Shown here: positions 54,413-64,000 of the stretch, in pieces
Numbering within the stretch: position 1 is the first letter of the stretch
Layout of the letters: each line of letters opens with the position of its first letter
From: Saccharolobus caldissimus
GTDB taxonomy: Archaea; Thermoproteota; Thermoprotei_A; Sulfolobales; Sulfolobaceae
Length of the DNA stretch: 64,000 nt
NCBI RefSeq assembly: GCF_020886315.1
Contig: NZ_AP025226.1
Location: forward strand, 1 to 64,000
Direction of reading: 5' to 3'
Position numbers and translations under genes: made by a program
Notes under the pieces: model-generated
Told to the model about the DNA's origin: nothing
Databases searched by the model: none
The model's input: the letters and a program-made list of their open reading frames with translations, nothing else

Positions 54413-55471
54413 ATGAAAGATAAGGTTAGAGTTGCAGTAGTCGGCGGTTCAGGATATACTGGTGGTGAATTACTAAGAATATTATCAACGCATCCGAAAG
54501 TTGAAATAACTATGATAACATCCAGAGAATATGCAGGAAAGCCTGTGTCATTAGTCCATCCGAATTTAAGGGGAATAATATCTCAAAATTTCACTACCTT
54601 CTCTTTAGACAAGGTATCTGAAAAAAGTGATGCTGTATTTTTAGCCTTACCTCATGGGGTTTCACTAAATTACGTTCCTAAATTATTTGAAATGGGATTA
54701 ACAATAATTGATTTAAGCGCAGATTTTAGATTAAAAAATCCAGAATTATATAAAATATGGTATGGATATGAACATCCATATCCAGATTTATTAGATAAAG
54801 CGGTTTACGGACTACCAGAGTTACATTACGAAGAATTAAAAAATACTAAATTAGTAGCCTCCCCTGGATGTAATGCCACAGCAACAATATTGGCGTTAGC
54901 TCCAGTAGTTGCATACAACATAACAGATAATAAAAAATTCATCAGCGATGTTAAGGTAAGTAGTAGTGAGGGGGGAGCTAAACCCTCAGAGGGAAGTCAT
55001 CATCCAGAAAGACAAAACGCGATAAGACCATATGACGCAGATGGACATAGGCACTCAGCTGAAGCAGAACAAGAGTTATCTAGACTAGCAAAAACTAACA
55101 TTAGCGTTAGTATAGTCCCTCATGCGGTAAGTAGTGTTAGAGGAGTACTAGCGTCAGCACATAGTTGGGTATCTACTGATATAAATGAAATCGAAATATG
55201 GAAAAAAATAGCAGAATTTTATAGAGGAAGAAAATTTATTAGAATAGTAAGAGGTAATATACATCCTTACCCAGACCCTAAGTATGTAATAGGCAGTAAT
55301 TTTGCTGATATAGGATTCGCGTATGAGAGAAGAATAGGAAGGTTAACTACATTCTCAGCTATAGATAACTTGATGAAGGGAGCAGCAGGTCAAGCAGTCC
55401 AAGCTTTTAACATTAGCATGGGATTTGAAGAAGATGAAGGTTTAAGAATACCTCCCATGAGGCCTGGTTAA
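54413..55471 (+). CDS. lysY: LysY, LysW-aminoadipyl-6-phosphate reductase (ArgC homolog)
   Basis: A 352-residue ArgC-type dehydrogenase with the NADP-binding VAVVGGSGYTGGELLRILS, the catalytic Cys in VASPGCNATATILALAPV and the His/Arg region SSEGGAKPSEGSHHPER. It reduces LysW-bound aminoadipyl phosphate to the semialdehyde in lysine synthesis, and may act on the glutamyl form for arginine too, as in Sulfolobus. Its stop is one base before lysZ, so these are co-transcribed. Confidence 0.96.
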   Translation: MKDKVRVAVVGGSGYTGGELLRILSTHPKVEITMITSREYAGKPVSLVHPNLRGIISQNFTTFSLDKVSEKSDAVFLALPHGVSLNYVPKLFEMGLTIIDLSADFRLKNPELYKIWYGYEHPYPDLLDKAVYGLPELHYEELKNTKLVASPGCNATATILALAPVVAYNITDNKKFISDVKVSSSEGGAKPSEGSHHPERQNAIRPYDADGHRHSAEAEQELSRLAKTNISVSIVPHAVSSVRGVLASAHSWVSTDINEIEIWKKIAEFYRGRKFIRIVRGNIHPYPDPKYVIGSNFADIGFAYERRIGRLTTFSAIDNLMKGAAGQAVQAFNISMGFEEDEGLRIPPMRPG

Positions 55472-55472
55472 A

Positions 55473-56267
55473 ATGATAGTAGTAAAGGTGGGAGGTAGAG
55501 TAGTTAAGAATTCCCTTGAAAAAGTTATCTTAGATATTGTAAATATTAAGCAAAAAATAATTTTAATACATGGTGGTGGAGATATTGTTACTGAATATTC
55601 AAAGAAGATGGGTATAGAACCAATATTCGTTACGTCTCCAGAAGGTATACGAAGCAGATATACATCAAGGGAAGAGTTAGACGTGTACATAATGGCCATG
55701 AGCCTTATAAATAAACAGATTGTAGCAAAATTATGCAGTATGGGAATAAACGCAATAGGTATATCTGGTGTTGATGCTAATATCATAAATGCAGAAAGAA
55801 AGAAAAGGATAGTCATTATTGATGAAAGAGGAAAGAAAAGGATTATTGAAGGTGGATATACTGGAAAGGTAAAAGAAGTAAAAGGAGATCTTATATTAAA
55901 TTTAATGAAATTCTTTGATGTGATGGTAATTTCACCGTTAGCATTAGATATAGAAGAGAAAGTACCCTTAAATATTGATGGAGATCAAGCAGCATTTGCT
56001 ATTAGTAAAGCAATAAAGGCTGATACACTTATTCTGTTAACTGACGTTGATGGTGTAATATTAGAAGGAAAAGTAATAAGCAAATTAACTACTACTGAGG
56101 CTAAACAACTTTCTACAAAAATAGGTCCAGGAATGAATAGGAAACTATTAATGGCTGCAGAGGCTATAGAAAATGGAGTAAATAAAGTAATTATAAGTTC
56201 TGGTATCAAAGATCTTCCAGTTACTAACGCATTATCCTTAAACGGAACGGTGATAAGCAATGGCTAA
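55473..56267 (+). CDS. lysZ: LysZ, LysW-aminoadipate/glutamate kinase
   Basis: A 264-residue amino-acid kinase (ArgB-like) with the glycine-rich VVKVGGRVV, ILIHGGGDIVTEYSKKMG, VSPLALDIEEKVPLNIDGDQAAFAI and ILLTDVDGVIL. It phosphorylates the side-chain carboxyl of aminoadipate attached to LysW (and probably glutamate for arginine). It overlaps lysM by 8 bases. Confidence 0.95.
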   Translation: MIVVKVGGRVVKNSLEKVILDIVNIKQKIILIHGGGDIVTEYSKKMGIEPIFVTSPEGIRSRYTSREELDVYIMAMSLINKQIVAKLCSMGINAIGISGVDANIINAERKKRIVIIDERGKKRIIEGGYTGKVKEVKGDLILNLMKFFDVMVISPLALDIEEKVPLNIDGDQAAFAISKAIKADTLILLTDVDGVILEGKVISKLTTTEAKQLSTKIGPGMNRKLLMAAEAIENGVNKVIISSGIKDLPVTNALSLNGTVISNG

Positions 56268-56688
56268 TACGAATATTGACCAAAACGACTTAAAAATTCT
56301 AGAAATATTAAAGAAAAACGCCCGAACACCTTATACAACAATAGCTAAAGAATTAAAAGTCAGTGAAGCTGCAGTTAGAAAAAGAATAGAAAAATTGATC
56401 AGGCAAGGAATAATAAAGAGGTTTACTATAGAATATGAGCTTGAGAATGAGATTAAGGCTATCGTAATGGTTCAATCGACTCCACAGATACCTACACCCG
56501 AAATCTCTAAAAAAATAGTTAAAATACCAGGTGTAGAGGTTGTTTATGAAACTACTGGTGACTATGATATTTTAGTGATAGTGAGAGGGACTAATATAAC
56601 CTCAATTAACCGTACTATAGATGAGATTAGAAGTATTCAAGGTGTAGTTGGTACAAACAGTACTATTATCCTTAGAACATGGTTCTAA
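56260..56688 (+). CDS. lysM: LysM, Lrp/AsnC-type regulator of lysine genes
   Basis: A 142-residue Lrp-family protein with helix-turn-helix LKVSEAAVRKRIEKLIRQGIIKRF near residues 28-51 and a C-terminal RAM ligand-binding domain (VYETTGDYDILVIVRG and GVVGTNSTIILRTWF). In S. solfataricus LysM binds the lysW promoter and activates it when lysine is low. It is the last gene of the lysYZM unit and lies 65 bp upstream of lysW. Confidence 0.94.
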   Translation: MANTNIDQNDLKILEILKKNARTPYTTIAKELKVSEAAVRKRIEKLIRQGIIKRFTIEYELENEIKAIVMVQSTPQIPTPEISKKIVKIPGVEVVYETTGDYDILVIVRGTNITSINRTIDEIRSIQGVVGTNSTIILRTWF

Positions 56689-56729
56689 AATCGTACTATC
56701 AATTACTAAAAACTTTTTCAACACTGAAC

Positions 56730-56746
56730 CAGTTATTATCTAACTG
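56730..56746. promoter_or_regulatory. Inverted repeat in lysW promoter, candidate LysM site
   Basis: CAGTTATTATCTAACTG has 6-bp arms CAGTTA/TAACTG around a 5-base centre and ends 7 bases before the lysW ATG. A TAAAAACTTT stretch about 20 bases upstream may be the TATA box. LysM (Lrp-type) is the obvious candidate ligand, although in S. solfataricus the reported site lies upstream of TATA. Confidence 0.4.
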
Positions 56747-56753
56747 ACCATTC

Positions 56754-56924
56754 ATGGCAATCTTAAAATGCCCCATATGTGGAGGAGACGTAAACGTTGA
56801 AGATGACGCACTAGCAGGAGAATTAGTAGAACATGAATGCGGAGCCCAACTAGAAGTAGTAAGGCAGAATGGAAAACTATCTCTTAGGCTAGCAGAGCAA
56901 ATTGGTGAGGATTGGGGAGAGTGA
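56754..56924 (+). CDS. lysW: LysW, amino-group carrier protein
   Basis: This 56-residue carrier has a zinc site formed by CPICGG near the start and HECGAQ in the middle, and ends in the conserved EDWGE. The C-terminal Glu is linked through its gamma-carboxyl to the amino group of aminoadipate (or glutamate), protecting it through lysine or ornithine synthesis. The acidic surface helps all the Lys enzymes bind. Its TGA overlaps the GTG start of lysX (GTGA). Confidence 0.97.
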   Translation: MAILKCPICGGDVNVEDDALAGELVEHECGAQLEVVRQNGKLSLRLAEQIGEDWGE

Positions 56925-57772
56925 GAATAGGCATATTGTACGATATGCCGAGATGGGAAGAGAAAAACTTAATAGAAGAAGCTAAGAAAATGGGTCATGA
57001 AGTAATACCAGTATATACGAAAGATATCGTATTTTTTTCTGATGATAAAAAAATGGAACTAGAAGCGGATTTTTTTATACAGAGAAATGTCTCACATAAT
57101 AGAGCTCTCATAACTTCATTTATAATGGAGCAATTAGGGTACCCAACTATTAATGATCATATAACATTATTTAGATGTGAAAATAAAATTATTACTACAT
57201 ATATTTTATCTAGGCATAATATTAATACTCCTAAGACACTTATTACATTTAATAAGAATACTGCTTTAGAATTCTCTAAGAAAATAGGATATCCTTTAGT
57301 AATAAAACCAGTAGAAGGTAGTTGGGGAAGAATGGTGGCTAAAGCTGATAATCTAGATACCTTATATAGTTACTTAGAATACCAAGAATTCACAACTCAA
57401 AAATATAAGGACATATATTACATTCAAGAATTTGTAAATAAACCAAATAGGGATATAAGAATCTTTGTAATAGGTGATGAAGCACCAGTAGGAATTTACA
57501 GAGTAAACGAACATAATTGGAGAACTAACACAGCTCTAGGGGCAAAGGCATATCCCCTTAAAATTGATGAAGAATTAAGGGAACTTGCATTAAAAGTTAG
57601 AGAAGTAATTGGCGGTTTCTTCTTAGGAATTGACATATTTGAAGATAGAGATAGAGGGTATTTAGTAGACGAGGTTAACGGCGTACCAGAATACAAAAAT
57701 ACGGTAAAGGTAAACAATTTTAACGTATCACAGTTTTTACTGAAAAAAATCATAGAATGGGTGAAGAGATAA
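56921..57772 (+). CDS. lysX: LysX, aminoadipate-LysW ligase
   Basis: Started at GTG 56921, which overlaps the lysW stop as GTGA; a TTG three codons earlier would overlap more. The 283-residue ATP-grasp enzyme ([17 protein letters not shown]) has [18 protein letters not shown] as an ATP-binding strand and [25 protein letters not shown] with the metal-binding Glu and Asn. [14 protein letters not shown] carries the sequence that distinguishes aminoadipate-specific LysX from glutamate-specific ArgX (N/F motif); the assignment by eye is LysX or a dual form. Confidence 0.93.
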   Translation: MRIGILYDMPRWEEKNLIEEAKKMGHEVIPVYTKDIVFFSDDKKMELEADFFIQRNVSHNRALITSFIMEQLGYPTINDHITLFRCENKIITTYILSRHNINTPKTLITFNKNTALEFSKKIGYPLVIKPVEGSWGRMVAKADNLDTLYSYLEYQEFTTQKYKDIYYIQEFVNKPNRDIRIFVIGDEAPVGIYRVNEHNWRTNTALGAKAYPLKIDEELRELALKVREVIGGFFLGIDIFEDRDRGYLVDEVNGVPEYKNTVKVNNFNVSQFLLKKIIEWVKR

Positions 57773-58935
57773 TGAAAATGCTCAAATTCTATCAAGATAG
57801 AGGACTTAATATTGTTAAGGGAAAAGACCAATATGTATGGGATAACCAAGGAAATAAATATTTAGACCTTCACGCTGGTCATGGAGTAGCCTTCCTTGGA
57901 CACAATAATAAAACAATCATAGAATATTTAAAAAAACAGATGGAGGAAATTATTACTTTAACACCAGCTTTTGACACACCAATAAGAGAAGAAATGCTAA
58001 AAGAGTTAGACACAATAAAGCCAGAAAACTTAGATAATGTTTTCTTATTAAATAGTGGCTCTGAAGCTATAGAATTAGCCATAAAAATTTCAAGGAAAAT
58101 TACTAAAAGAAAAAAGATTATAGCATTTAAAAATTCTTTTCATGGGAGGACTATGGGCGCCTTAGCAGTTACGTGGAATAAAAAATATAGGGAACCCTTT
58201 GAACCATTAATAGAACCCGTTGAATTTCTTGAATATAACAACTTGGATTCCTTGAAAAAAATCTCGGATGACGTAGCTGCAGTAATAGTGGAACCAGTAC
58301 AAGGTGAAGGCGGCGTTATACCAGCTAAAAAAGAATTCATGAAAGCCTTAAGGGAAATTACAGAAAAAACTGGTAGTTTATTAATCATAGACGAAGTACA
58401 AACTGGATTTGGAAGAACTGGAAAAATATGGGCATATCAGCATTTTGATATAAAACCAGATATTTTAACTGCTGGTAAGGCAATAGGAGGAGGCTTTCCA
58501 GTAAGTGCAGTATTTTTGCCAGACTGGATAGGTGAAAAATTAGAAGAAGGAGATCATGGATCTACATATGGAGGGAATCCATTAGCTACAGCTGCAGTAA
58601 CTGCAGCTTGTAAAGTCCTCAAATCAGAAAATGTACCAGAACAGGCACGGGAAAAAGGAGAATTATTTATTAAAATACTTAAAGAAAAATTAGAGGATTT
58701 TAAATCTGTAAGAGAAATTAGAGGATTAGGATTAATGATAGGAATAGACTTAAGATTCAATCCATCAACCACCATAAAAATACTTCAAGATGAAAAAGTG
58801 TTATCGCTAAAAGCAGGTCTCACAGTAGTAAGATTTTTACCACCATATTTAATAACACAGTACGATATGGAGTGGGCTTCAAATGCAGCAAGAAAAGGAA
58901 TTAGTGAAACAGAACGCACGAAACTTGCTTCTTGA
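57772..58935 (+). CDS. lysJ: LysJ, LysW-aminoadipate semialdehyde aminotransferase
   Basis: Started at the ATG at 57772, which overlaps the lysX stop (TAATG). The 387-residue class III aminotransferase has the phosphate-binding [42 protein letters not shown] and the PLP Lys in [17 protein letters not shown]. It transfers the amino group from glutamate to the LysW-bound semialdehyde, giving LysW-lysine (or ornithine). It overlaps lysK by 32 bases. Confidence 0.96.
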   Translation: MKMLKFYQDRGLNIVKGKDQYVWDNQGNKYLDLHAGHGVAFLGHNNKTIIEYLKKQMEEIITLTPAFDTPIREEMLKELDTIKPENLDNVFLLNSGSEAIELAIKISRKITKRKKIIAFKNSFHGRTMGALAVTWNKKYREPFEPLIEPVEFLEYNNLDSLKKISDDVAAVIVEPVQGEGGVIPAKKEFMKALREITEKTGSLLIIDEVQTGFGRTGKIWAYQHFDIKPDILTAGKAIGGGFPVSAVFLPDWIGEKLEEGDHGSTYGGNPLATAAVTAACKVLKSENVPEQAREKGELFIKILKEKLEDFKSVREIRGLGLMIGIDLRFNPSTTIKILQDEKVLSLKAGLTVVRFLPPYLITQYDMEWASNAARKGISETERTKLAS

Positions 58936-59926
58936 CATCTTATCTATATATACTCCATCTAAAAGTGAACAAAATGCCATAAATTTTTTCGAAAAAATTT
59001 CAAAGGAATTTAATCTTAAGCTAGATATCTTACCAGAATCTAACTCTTACTTACTAGGAGAAGGGGACATATTACTAGCATCGCACATAGATACAGTACC
59101 AGGATTTATAAAGCCTAAAATTGACGGTGAAATAATATACGGAAGGGGCGCAGTTGATGCAAAAGGACCTTTAGTGAGTATGATTTTAGCAGCTTGGTTA
59201 CTTAATGAAAAGGGGATTAAGGTTAGAGTTGCAGCGTTAACAGATGAGGAAAATACTAGTATAGGAGCTAAAGAATTGGTATCAAATAATTATAGATTCA
59301 AGTATATAATTGTAGGAGAACCATCAAATACAACTGATATAGTAATAGAATATAGAGGTTCAATTCAATTAGATATACAATGTTATGGAAAATCGGAACA
59401 TTCATCATCTGCTAGAGAAAATTTAATTATTAATATAGCAAGAAAATTACTTGAAGTTTATAAGCAACCAGAAAATTATGATAAACCATCAATAGTCCCT
59501 ACAATAATAAGTGCAGGAGAAACATACAATGTAACACCGTCGAAATTATACTTACATTTTGATATTAGGTATTCAATAAATAATAATAGAAATGAGATTA
59601 TGGATTTTATAGGGAAAACTTTTACAGAATGTCAAACGATAATTGTAGATGAAACTCCACCAATTAGGGTGAGTGTTAATAATCCAGTTGTAAAATCACT
59701 AGTTAGGGCGTTGTTAAAGCAAGGAATAAAGCCTAAATTAGTTAGAAAAGCAGGAACTAGTGATATGAACATATTACAGAAAATAACCCAGAACATAGCT
59801 TCTTATGGGCCTGGCAATTCATCTTTAGAACATACAAATCAAGAAAAAATTAGCTTGGATGAGATATATATAGGAGTAAAAACGTATATGATAGCGATAG
59901 AAGAATTATGGCAAAAAGGGTATTAA
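58904..59926 (+). CDS. lysK: LysK, LysW-lysine/ornithine hydrolase
   Basis: Started at GTG 58904, preceded by AAAAGGA at the right distance; an ATG seven codons upstream is possible but lengthens the overlap with lysJ. The 340-residue M20-family carboxypeptidase has the metal ligands in [23 protein letters not shown] and [15 protein letters not shown], then [11 protein letters not shown] and a late [10 protein letters not shown] His. It releases lysine or ornithine from LysW. It overlaps the next gene by 19 bases. Confidence 0.95.
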   Translation: MKQNARNLLLDILSIYTPSKSEQNAINFFEKISKEFNLKLDILPESNSYLLGEGDILLASHIDTVPGFIKPKIDGEIIYGRGAVDAKGPLVSMILAAWLLNEKGIKVRVAALTDEENTSIGAKELVSNNYRFKYIIVGEPSNTTDIVIEYRGSIQLDIQCYGKSEHSSSARENLIINIARKLLEVYKQPENYDKPSIVPTIISAGETYNVTPSKLYLHFDIRYSINNNRNEIMDFIGKTFTECQTIIVDETPPIRVSVNNPVVKSLVRALLKQGIKPKLVRKAGTSDMNILQKITQNIASYGPGNSSLEHTNQEKISLDEIYIGVKTYMIAIEELWQKGY

Positions 59927-60696
59927 GTAGCATCGTATTAAAACCAGTTTATAAATTGTACGAAATAATGTTATGGAATCAAATAAAAGATGGGCCTCTG
60001 CCCCAACATGTGGGAATAATACCAGATGGTAATAGAAGATGGGCTAAAGCGAATAGCCTTTCTTTAAATGACGCGTATTTTTACGGATATAAGAAATTAA
60101 AAGAAGTTTTGATATGGCTGTTAGAATTAGGGATAAAGAATATAACTGTATTTGCATTATCTACAGAAAATTGTGAAAGAAGAAAGGAAACGGAATTATC
60201 TATAATAATGACATATATTAAAAGAGGGTTAGAAGATTTATTAAATGATCCAATAGTAGATAAATATGAAGTTAAAGTAAGTGCTATAGGAAAAATAGAT
60301 AGATTACCAGAAAGTTTACGTGAATATATATATAAAATAGTAGAGAAAACTTCTAATTATTCTAAAAGAAAATTAACTCTAGCTATATGCTATGGAGGTA
60401 GACAAGAAATTTTAGATGCTGTTACAAAGCTTCTTGAGGATTATAAAGACGGAAAAATAAGCAAGGAAAATATTAGTGAAGAAACGTTTAGAAAATATTT
60501 CTATGACAAGGAATTAGAAGATATAGATCTTGTAATAAGAACTTCTGGAGAAATAAGAATAAGTAACTTTTTACTATGGCATATAGCGTATTCTGAATTA
60601 TTCTTTTGTGAGGCATATTGGCCAGAATTTAGGAAAATAGACTTGTGGAGAGCAATAAGATCTTATCAAAAAAGAAAACGTAATTTTGGAGCCTAA
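59908..60696 (+). CDS. uppS: Cis-prenyl diphosphate synthase (UppS family)
   Basis: A 262-residue cis-prenyltransferase with the signature [16 protein letters not shown] (catalytic Asp in DGNRRW), [16 protein letters not shown] and the C-terminal [26 protein letters not shown] with Glu for Mg. It builds the polyprenyl (dolichol-type) carrier that carries sugars to S-layer and pilin proteins in N-glycosylation. The start overlaps lysK by 19 bases. Confidence 0.95.
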   Translation: MAKRVLSSIVLKPVYKLYEIMLWNQIKDGPLPQHVGIIPDGNRRWAKANSLSLNDAYFYGYKKLKEVLIWLLELGIKNITVFALSTENCERRKETELSIIMTYIKRGLEDLLNDPIVDKYEVKVSAIGKIDRLPESLREYIYKIVEKTSNYSKRKLTLAICYGGRQEILDAVTKLLEDYKDGKISKENISEETFRKYFYDKELEDIDLVIRTSGEIRISNFLLWHIAYSELFFCEAYWPEFRKIDLWRAIRSYQKRKRNFGA

Positions 60697-60739
60697 GTTT
60701 TTTAACCTTAAATATATACCTTTAAACGTGGCGTAGAAA

Positions 60740-61132
60740 ATGGGATTTTATCAGGGTCCAGATAATAGAAAAATTTCCGGTGGATTAAAAGGAAAACACA
60801 GAGATAAAAGGAAATATGAATTAGGAAGCCCACCTACTTTTACAACGATTTCTTCAGAAGATATCAGAGTTAAAGAAAGAGTTTTAGGTGGTAACTTTAA
60901 AGTTAGATTAAAATATGCAGCTACTGCTAACGTAATTGATCCATCAACTAATACCTCAAAAAAGGTCAAAATATTAGAAGTAATCGAAACACCGGCAAAT
61001 AAGGAATTAGCAAGGAGAGGAATAATAATAAAAGGAGCTAAGATAAGGACAGAAGCTGGAGTAGCGATAGTGACGTCTAGACCAGGTCAAGATGGAGTAA
61101 TTAATGCGGTGCTCGTAAAAAATGAGCCTTAG
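60740..61132 (+). CDS. rps8e: Ribosomal protein S8e
   Basis: A 130-residue S8e protein ([21 protein letters not shown]), with the conserved basic N-terminus, [22 protein letters not shown] and the C-terminal [11 protein letters not shown]-like region [17 protein letters not shown]. It belongs to the 30S subunit. It overlaps the SRP19 gene by 11 bases, a gene pair also seen in other Sulfolobales. Confidence 0.97.
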   Translation: MGFYQGPDNRKISGGLKGKHRDKRKYELGSPPTFTTISSEDIRVKERVLGGNFKVRLKYAATANVIDPSTNTSKKVKILEVIETPANKELARRGIIIKGAKIRTEAGVAIVTSRPGQDGVINAVLVKNEP

Positions 61133-61418
61133 AGACCTTAAGGATGAAAATAGAGTAGTAATATGGCCTTCGTATTTTTTATCGCCTAGCAGGTCAAAGG
61201 GTAGAAGAGTCCCTAAATTGCCTTATAAAATAAGTGTAGATGATATTATTATAGCGTCTAAAAATTTAAACTTAGATCCTATTTTAATAAAAAACAAAAG
61301 ATATCCAAAGAATAAAAAAATAGATTTTATAATAACAGTTAAAAAAATGAAAAGCAAAAATTATACAATAAAATTGATATTTAATGAAATTATAAATAAA
61401 TACAAAAAACAGTTTTAA
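61122..61418 (+). CDS. srp19: Signal recognition particle 19 kDa protein
   Basis: A 98-residue SRP19 with the signature [25 protein letters not shown] and a C-terminal basic part. It binds the tips of helices 6 and 8 of 7S RNA and readies it for SRP54. It follows S8e with an 11-base overlap. Confidence 0.95.
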   Translation: MSLRDLKDENRVVIWPSYFLSPSRSKGRRVPKLPYKISVDDIIIASKNLNLDPILIKNKRYPKNKKIDFIITVKKMKSKNYTIKLIFNEIINKYKKQF

Positions 61419-61492
61419 AAATTAATTATAGTGATTGTGGCTAGTATTTTCGTATGGTCAGTTTTAATAGCTAACTAACGCAATTTATTTCA

Positions 61493-62431
61493 ATGTATAT
61501 AGTTACAGGAGGAGCTGGATATATAGGTAGTCACTTAGTTGACCATTTAGTATCCCGAAATTTTGAAGTTATTGTAATAGATGATTTCTCTTTTGGAAAA
61601 TATATTAATAAAAAAGCTATAACTATAAAATATGATCTAAGATTAAGCAATTTAAACGAACTTATTAATAAAGTAGAGAAAGGTGGAATAATATATCATC
61701 TTGCTGCTAACCCAGACGTCAGAACATCAATGATAAATGTAGAGGAACATTTCGAAAGGGATGTAAAAGTGACTTTAAATGTAATGGAACTAGCTAGAAA
61801 AATAGATGCTGAGAAAGTTATATTTACGTCCTCCTCTACAGTTTATGGAGAGACAGATAAAATTCCCACTCCAGAATCAGAAGAACCGAAACCAATTTCA
61901 AATTATGGCTTATTTAAGTTACTATGCGAGAATATAATTAAATATTATGCATACCAATATGGAATAAAAAGCATTGTAACAAGATTAGCTAACATCACTG
62001 GGGGTAGAGTATCTCATGGAGTAGTTGTAGATTTCATTAGAAAACTTAATCAAAATCCAAATATTTTGGAAATATTGGGAAATGGCAAACAAAAGAAAAG
62101 CTATTTGTATATAGATGAGTTAATAGATGCGTTTGTTCTTCTCGAATATAAAGTCAATACTATTTATGACATATATAACATAGGAAATACTGATTGGATT
62201 ACAGTTAATGAAATAGCAGAAATAGTCATAGAAGAAATGAAATTAAATCCTAAAATAGTTTATATAGATGCAGGTGATGGTAGAGGATGGCCAGGTGATG
62301 TCAGATTTATGTTACTAGATATATCTAAAATTAAATCACTAGGTTGGTCTCCAAAAAGAGGTTCTAAAGAAACAATAAGGCAAGCAGTGCGAGACTTATT
62401 ATTAGGTTATAAAAAGTGTTGTAATAGATAA
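61493..62431 (+). CDS. NAD-dependent nucleotide-sugar epimerase (GalE-like)
   Basis: A 312-residue extended short-chain dehydrogenase. NAD motif [17 protein letters not shown], substrate Ser/Thr in [12 protein letters not shown], catalytic Tyr-x3-Lys in [13 protein letters not shown] and [15 protein letters not shown]. It is most like UDP-glucose 4-epimerase and dTDP-glucose dehydratase-type enzymes, feeding sugars to glycoprotein or glycolipid synthesis. It has its own promoter and is followed 20 bp later by the convergent tRNA-Lys(CUU). Confidence 0.88.
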   Translation: MYIVTGGAGYIGSHLVDHLVSRNFEVIVIDDFSFGKYINKKAITIKYDLRLSNLNELINKVEKGGIIYHLAANPDVRTSMINVEEHFERDVKVTLNVMELARKIDAEKVIFTSSSTVYGETDKIPTPESEEPKPISNYGLFKLLCENIIKYYAYQYGIKSIVTRLANITGGRVSHGVVVDFIRKLNQNPNILEILGNGKQKKSYLYIDELIDAFVLLEYKVNTIYDIYNIGNTDWITVNEIAEIVIEEMKLNPKIVYIDAGDGRGWPGDVRFMLLDISKIKSLGWSPKRGSKETIRQAVRDLLLGYKKCCNR

Positions 62432-62450
62432 TAACTATTAATCTTATTGC

Positions 62451-62547
<97 letters not shown>

Positions 62548-62744
62548 TTACGCATGATTTATTATCTATAAGTATATAAAGTAAACGGTTTAAGATAAGC
62601 CAAAACTAGGAGAGTTGCAAATAACTCTAAGCATATAAGATCTCACATTTTTATATTCTATACGAAACTTTTTAACCCTGATAATTTGTCATTCATATTT
62701 ATAATTTTATTTCTATTATGATTTATATAAAATAGAATATTATT

Positions 62745-63866
62745 TCAATACATATAAATCTTGGAATCACATAAGTTAATTAGATCCTTATCATGAGTTG
62801 CTATTATCAGTCCTCTTTTATCCTCTTTAAGCAATTTAACCATCTCGTAAAATGATAATAACGCTTCACCGTCCATCCCTACGCTAGGTTCATCGAGACC
62901 TATTACTTTCGAATTAGAAGAGAAAGCTGAGGCTATTAGTACCCGCATCTTTTGCCCAAAACTTAAAGTATATGGACTTCTATCTAATAGATCCTCTAAT
63001 TTAAATAATGTTATTACTTTTTTATCATTTATCATTTCCCTAACTGTAAAATAAAAAAACTGTAAATCAACTTCTTGGAAAATTGTAAATACTTTTTTAG
63101 CTAATTTCTTTAAAATGGTAGTTTTACCGCTACCATTTTTCCCTAATAGACATAACACTTCCCCTTCTCTAACCTTAATCTTAAAATTATTGACTTCAAC
63201 ATTTAATATCTCATTTCCAATTTTACTTTCTATTTTAGGTAGTCTGAATCCCCTTAAACCCTCGTTTTTAAGAAAACTTTCATCGAATAACTTATCTTTC
63301 CCTATTTCCCGTATTTCTTGATTATTTTTAATTAAGTAAACTCTATCTATAATTTTCCTTATTTCTTCTATTCTATGTTCCGCTATTAAACTACTTTTAG
63401 GTATAATAGAATTCACAATATTTATCCCCTCTTCATCTAAATTAGCTAAAGGCTCATCAAGTAAAATATAGCTAGGATTAGACGCTAATATGCATGCTAT
63501 TACATACCTCCTTTTATAACCATCAGAAAGTTTACTAAACTCTTCATCGTAATATTTACCCATTAATCTTTTAGGTATTTCCTCATTTACAAAATGAAAC
63601 CTTTTCATTAAATTAATCTCCTCTTTACAAGTGAGTGATAATATCTGAGAATATACGTCTTGTAAAACTGCTGAAACCTTCGAATAATCCCTACTAGAGC
63701 AAAAGTCTACATTATCGACAAAGACGTCAGAAATCTTATCACTTAAGCATAAGGTGGATATAATAAGAGTAGTTTTACCACTACCATTCTTTCCTATTAA
63801 TCCTACTCTTTCATCTCTCCCTATCTCAATCTTTCCACTTAAGTACTTAGGAGAAATGATAAGCAT
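62745..63866 (-). CDS. ECF-type transporter ATPase with two fused ABC domains
   Basis: A 373-residue protein holding two short ABC ATPase modules. First: [16 protein letters not shown], signature [16 protein letters not shown], Walker [17 protein letters not shown]. Second: [16 protein letters not shown], signature [15 protein letters not shown], Walker [15 protein letters not shown]. Each module is only about 180 residues, shorter than usual. Fused CbiO/EcfA pairs drive vitamin or metal uptake with EcfT. The gene overlaps the end of an EcfT-like gene at the right edge by 28 bases. Confidence 0.88.
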   Translation of the reverse strand: MLIISPKYLSGKIEIGRDERVGLIGKNGSGKTTLIISTLCLSDKISDVFVDNVDFCSSRDYSKVSAVLQDVYSQILSLTCKEEINLMKRFHFVNEEIPKRLMGKYYDEEFSKLSDGYKRRYVIACILASNPSYILLDEPLANLDEEGINIVNSIIPKSSLIAEHRIEEIRKIIDRVYLIKNNQEIREIGKDKLFDESFLKNEGLRGFRLPKIESKIGNEILNVEVNNFKIKVREGEVLCLLGKNGSGKTTILKKLAKKVFTIFQEVDLQFFYFTVREMINDKKVITLFKLEDLLDRSPYTLSFGQKMRVLIASAFSSNSKVIGLDEPSVGMDGEALLSFYEMVKLLKEDKRGLIIATHDKDLINLCDSKIYMY

Positions 63867-64000
63867 AACACTGTAACACCTAATATTAAAAATAAAATAT
63901 CATTTTTGCTAGGCTTAAAGCCAAATTTATGCTGATATTTCCCAAATAGTTTAATAGTATAAGCGATGTATAAGTTTTCAGCTATCTTTACTGTTTCAAC
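63839..64000 (-). CDS. Partial EcfT-like transmembrane protein, C-terminus only
   Basis: An open frame enters from the right edge and ends with TAA at 63839-63841. The visible 53 residues contain [20 protein letters not shown], which resembles the coupling helix of EcfT/CbiQ, and a last hydrophobic segment [17 protein letters not shown]. It overlaps the ABC gene by 28 bases, as expected for an ECF module. The substrate-specific S component must lie elsewhere. Confidence 0.65.
   Translation of the reverse strand, partial: VETVKIAENLYIAYTIKLFGKYQHKFGFKPSKNDILFLILGVTVLCLSFLLST

Overview
The window is AT-rich archaeal DNA from a member of the Sulfolobales (Crenarchaeota). Its hallmarks are the Ups pilus operon with its DNA-processing genes, a CedB-type ATPase, the LysW-dependent lysine cluster, a 5S rRNA gene standing alone, crenarchaeal L7Ae/S8e/SRP19, intron-bearing tRNA genes, TATA-box promoters close to start codons and GGTGA Shine-Dalgarno sites inside operons. 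I cannot name the species from sequence alone.

Positions 1-7546 are one end of an integrated mobile element. A complete tyrosine integrase lies next to a tRNA-Trp gene whose 3' half would be the attachment site; the other end lies left of the window. The element has a leftward cluster (a possible TGT-like protein, an ASCH-like protein and a clipped ORF), a divergent pair of paralogous winged-helix regulators, and a rightward operon of about a dozen small genes, many joined by ATGA stop-start overlaps. The operon includes a CopG-type regulator, a small zinc protein, a coiled-coil protein and a cytosine-C5 methyltransferase whose motif order looks circularly permuted. A 15-16 bp motif (consensus WAACYGGGGAGTTWA) occurs six times in the element, often just before a Shine-Dalgarno site. 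I recognise no replication or virion gene here, so the element's family is open.

From 7.5 to 31 kb lies host backbone: tRNA-Trp, a solo TnpB insertion element, L7Ae, GluRS, a phosphoglycolate phosphatase, an HD hydrolase, 5S rRNA, DUF1512, methionine aminopeptidase, PheST, an aminotransferase and several regulators.

From 25.9 to 37.5 kb, on the minus strand, lies the UV-inducible pilus island: upsX-upsE-upsF-upsA-upsB, then an endonuclease III, a ParB-like protein, a membrane glycosyltransferase and a Hel112-type helicase. In Sulfolobus these serve UV-induced aggregation, DNA exchange and recombinational repair. The prepilin peptidase PibD (46.7 kb), which matures the pilins, and the DNA-import ATPase CedB (52.2 kb) are in the same window, so about 28 kb carries most of the known exchange machinery. 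CedA is not here.

From 37.5 to 64 kb lie an NSUN-type RNA methyltransferase, a UbiA prenyltransferase, a citramalate/isopropylmalate synthase, anion transport, tRNA-Lys(UUU), tRNA-Val(CAC) and tRNA-Lys(CUU), a CbiG-like protein, hexulose-phosphate isomerase, the complete lysYZM-lysWXJK cluster followed by a cis-prenyltransferase, S8e, SRP19, a nucleotide-sugar epimerase, and an ECF-type transporter cut by the right edge.
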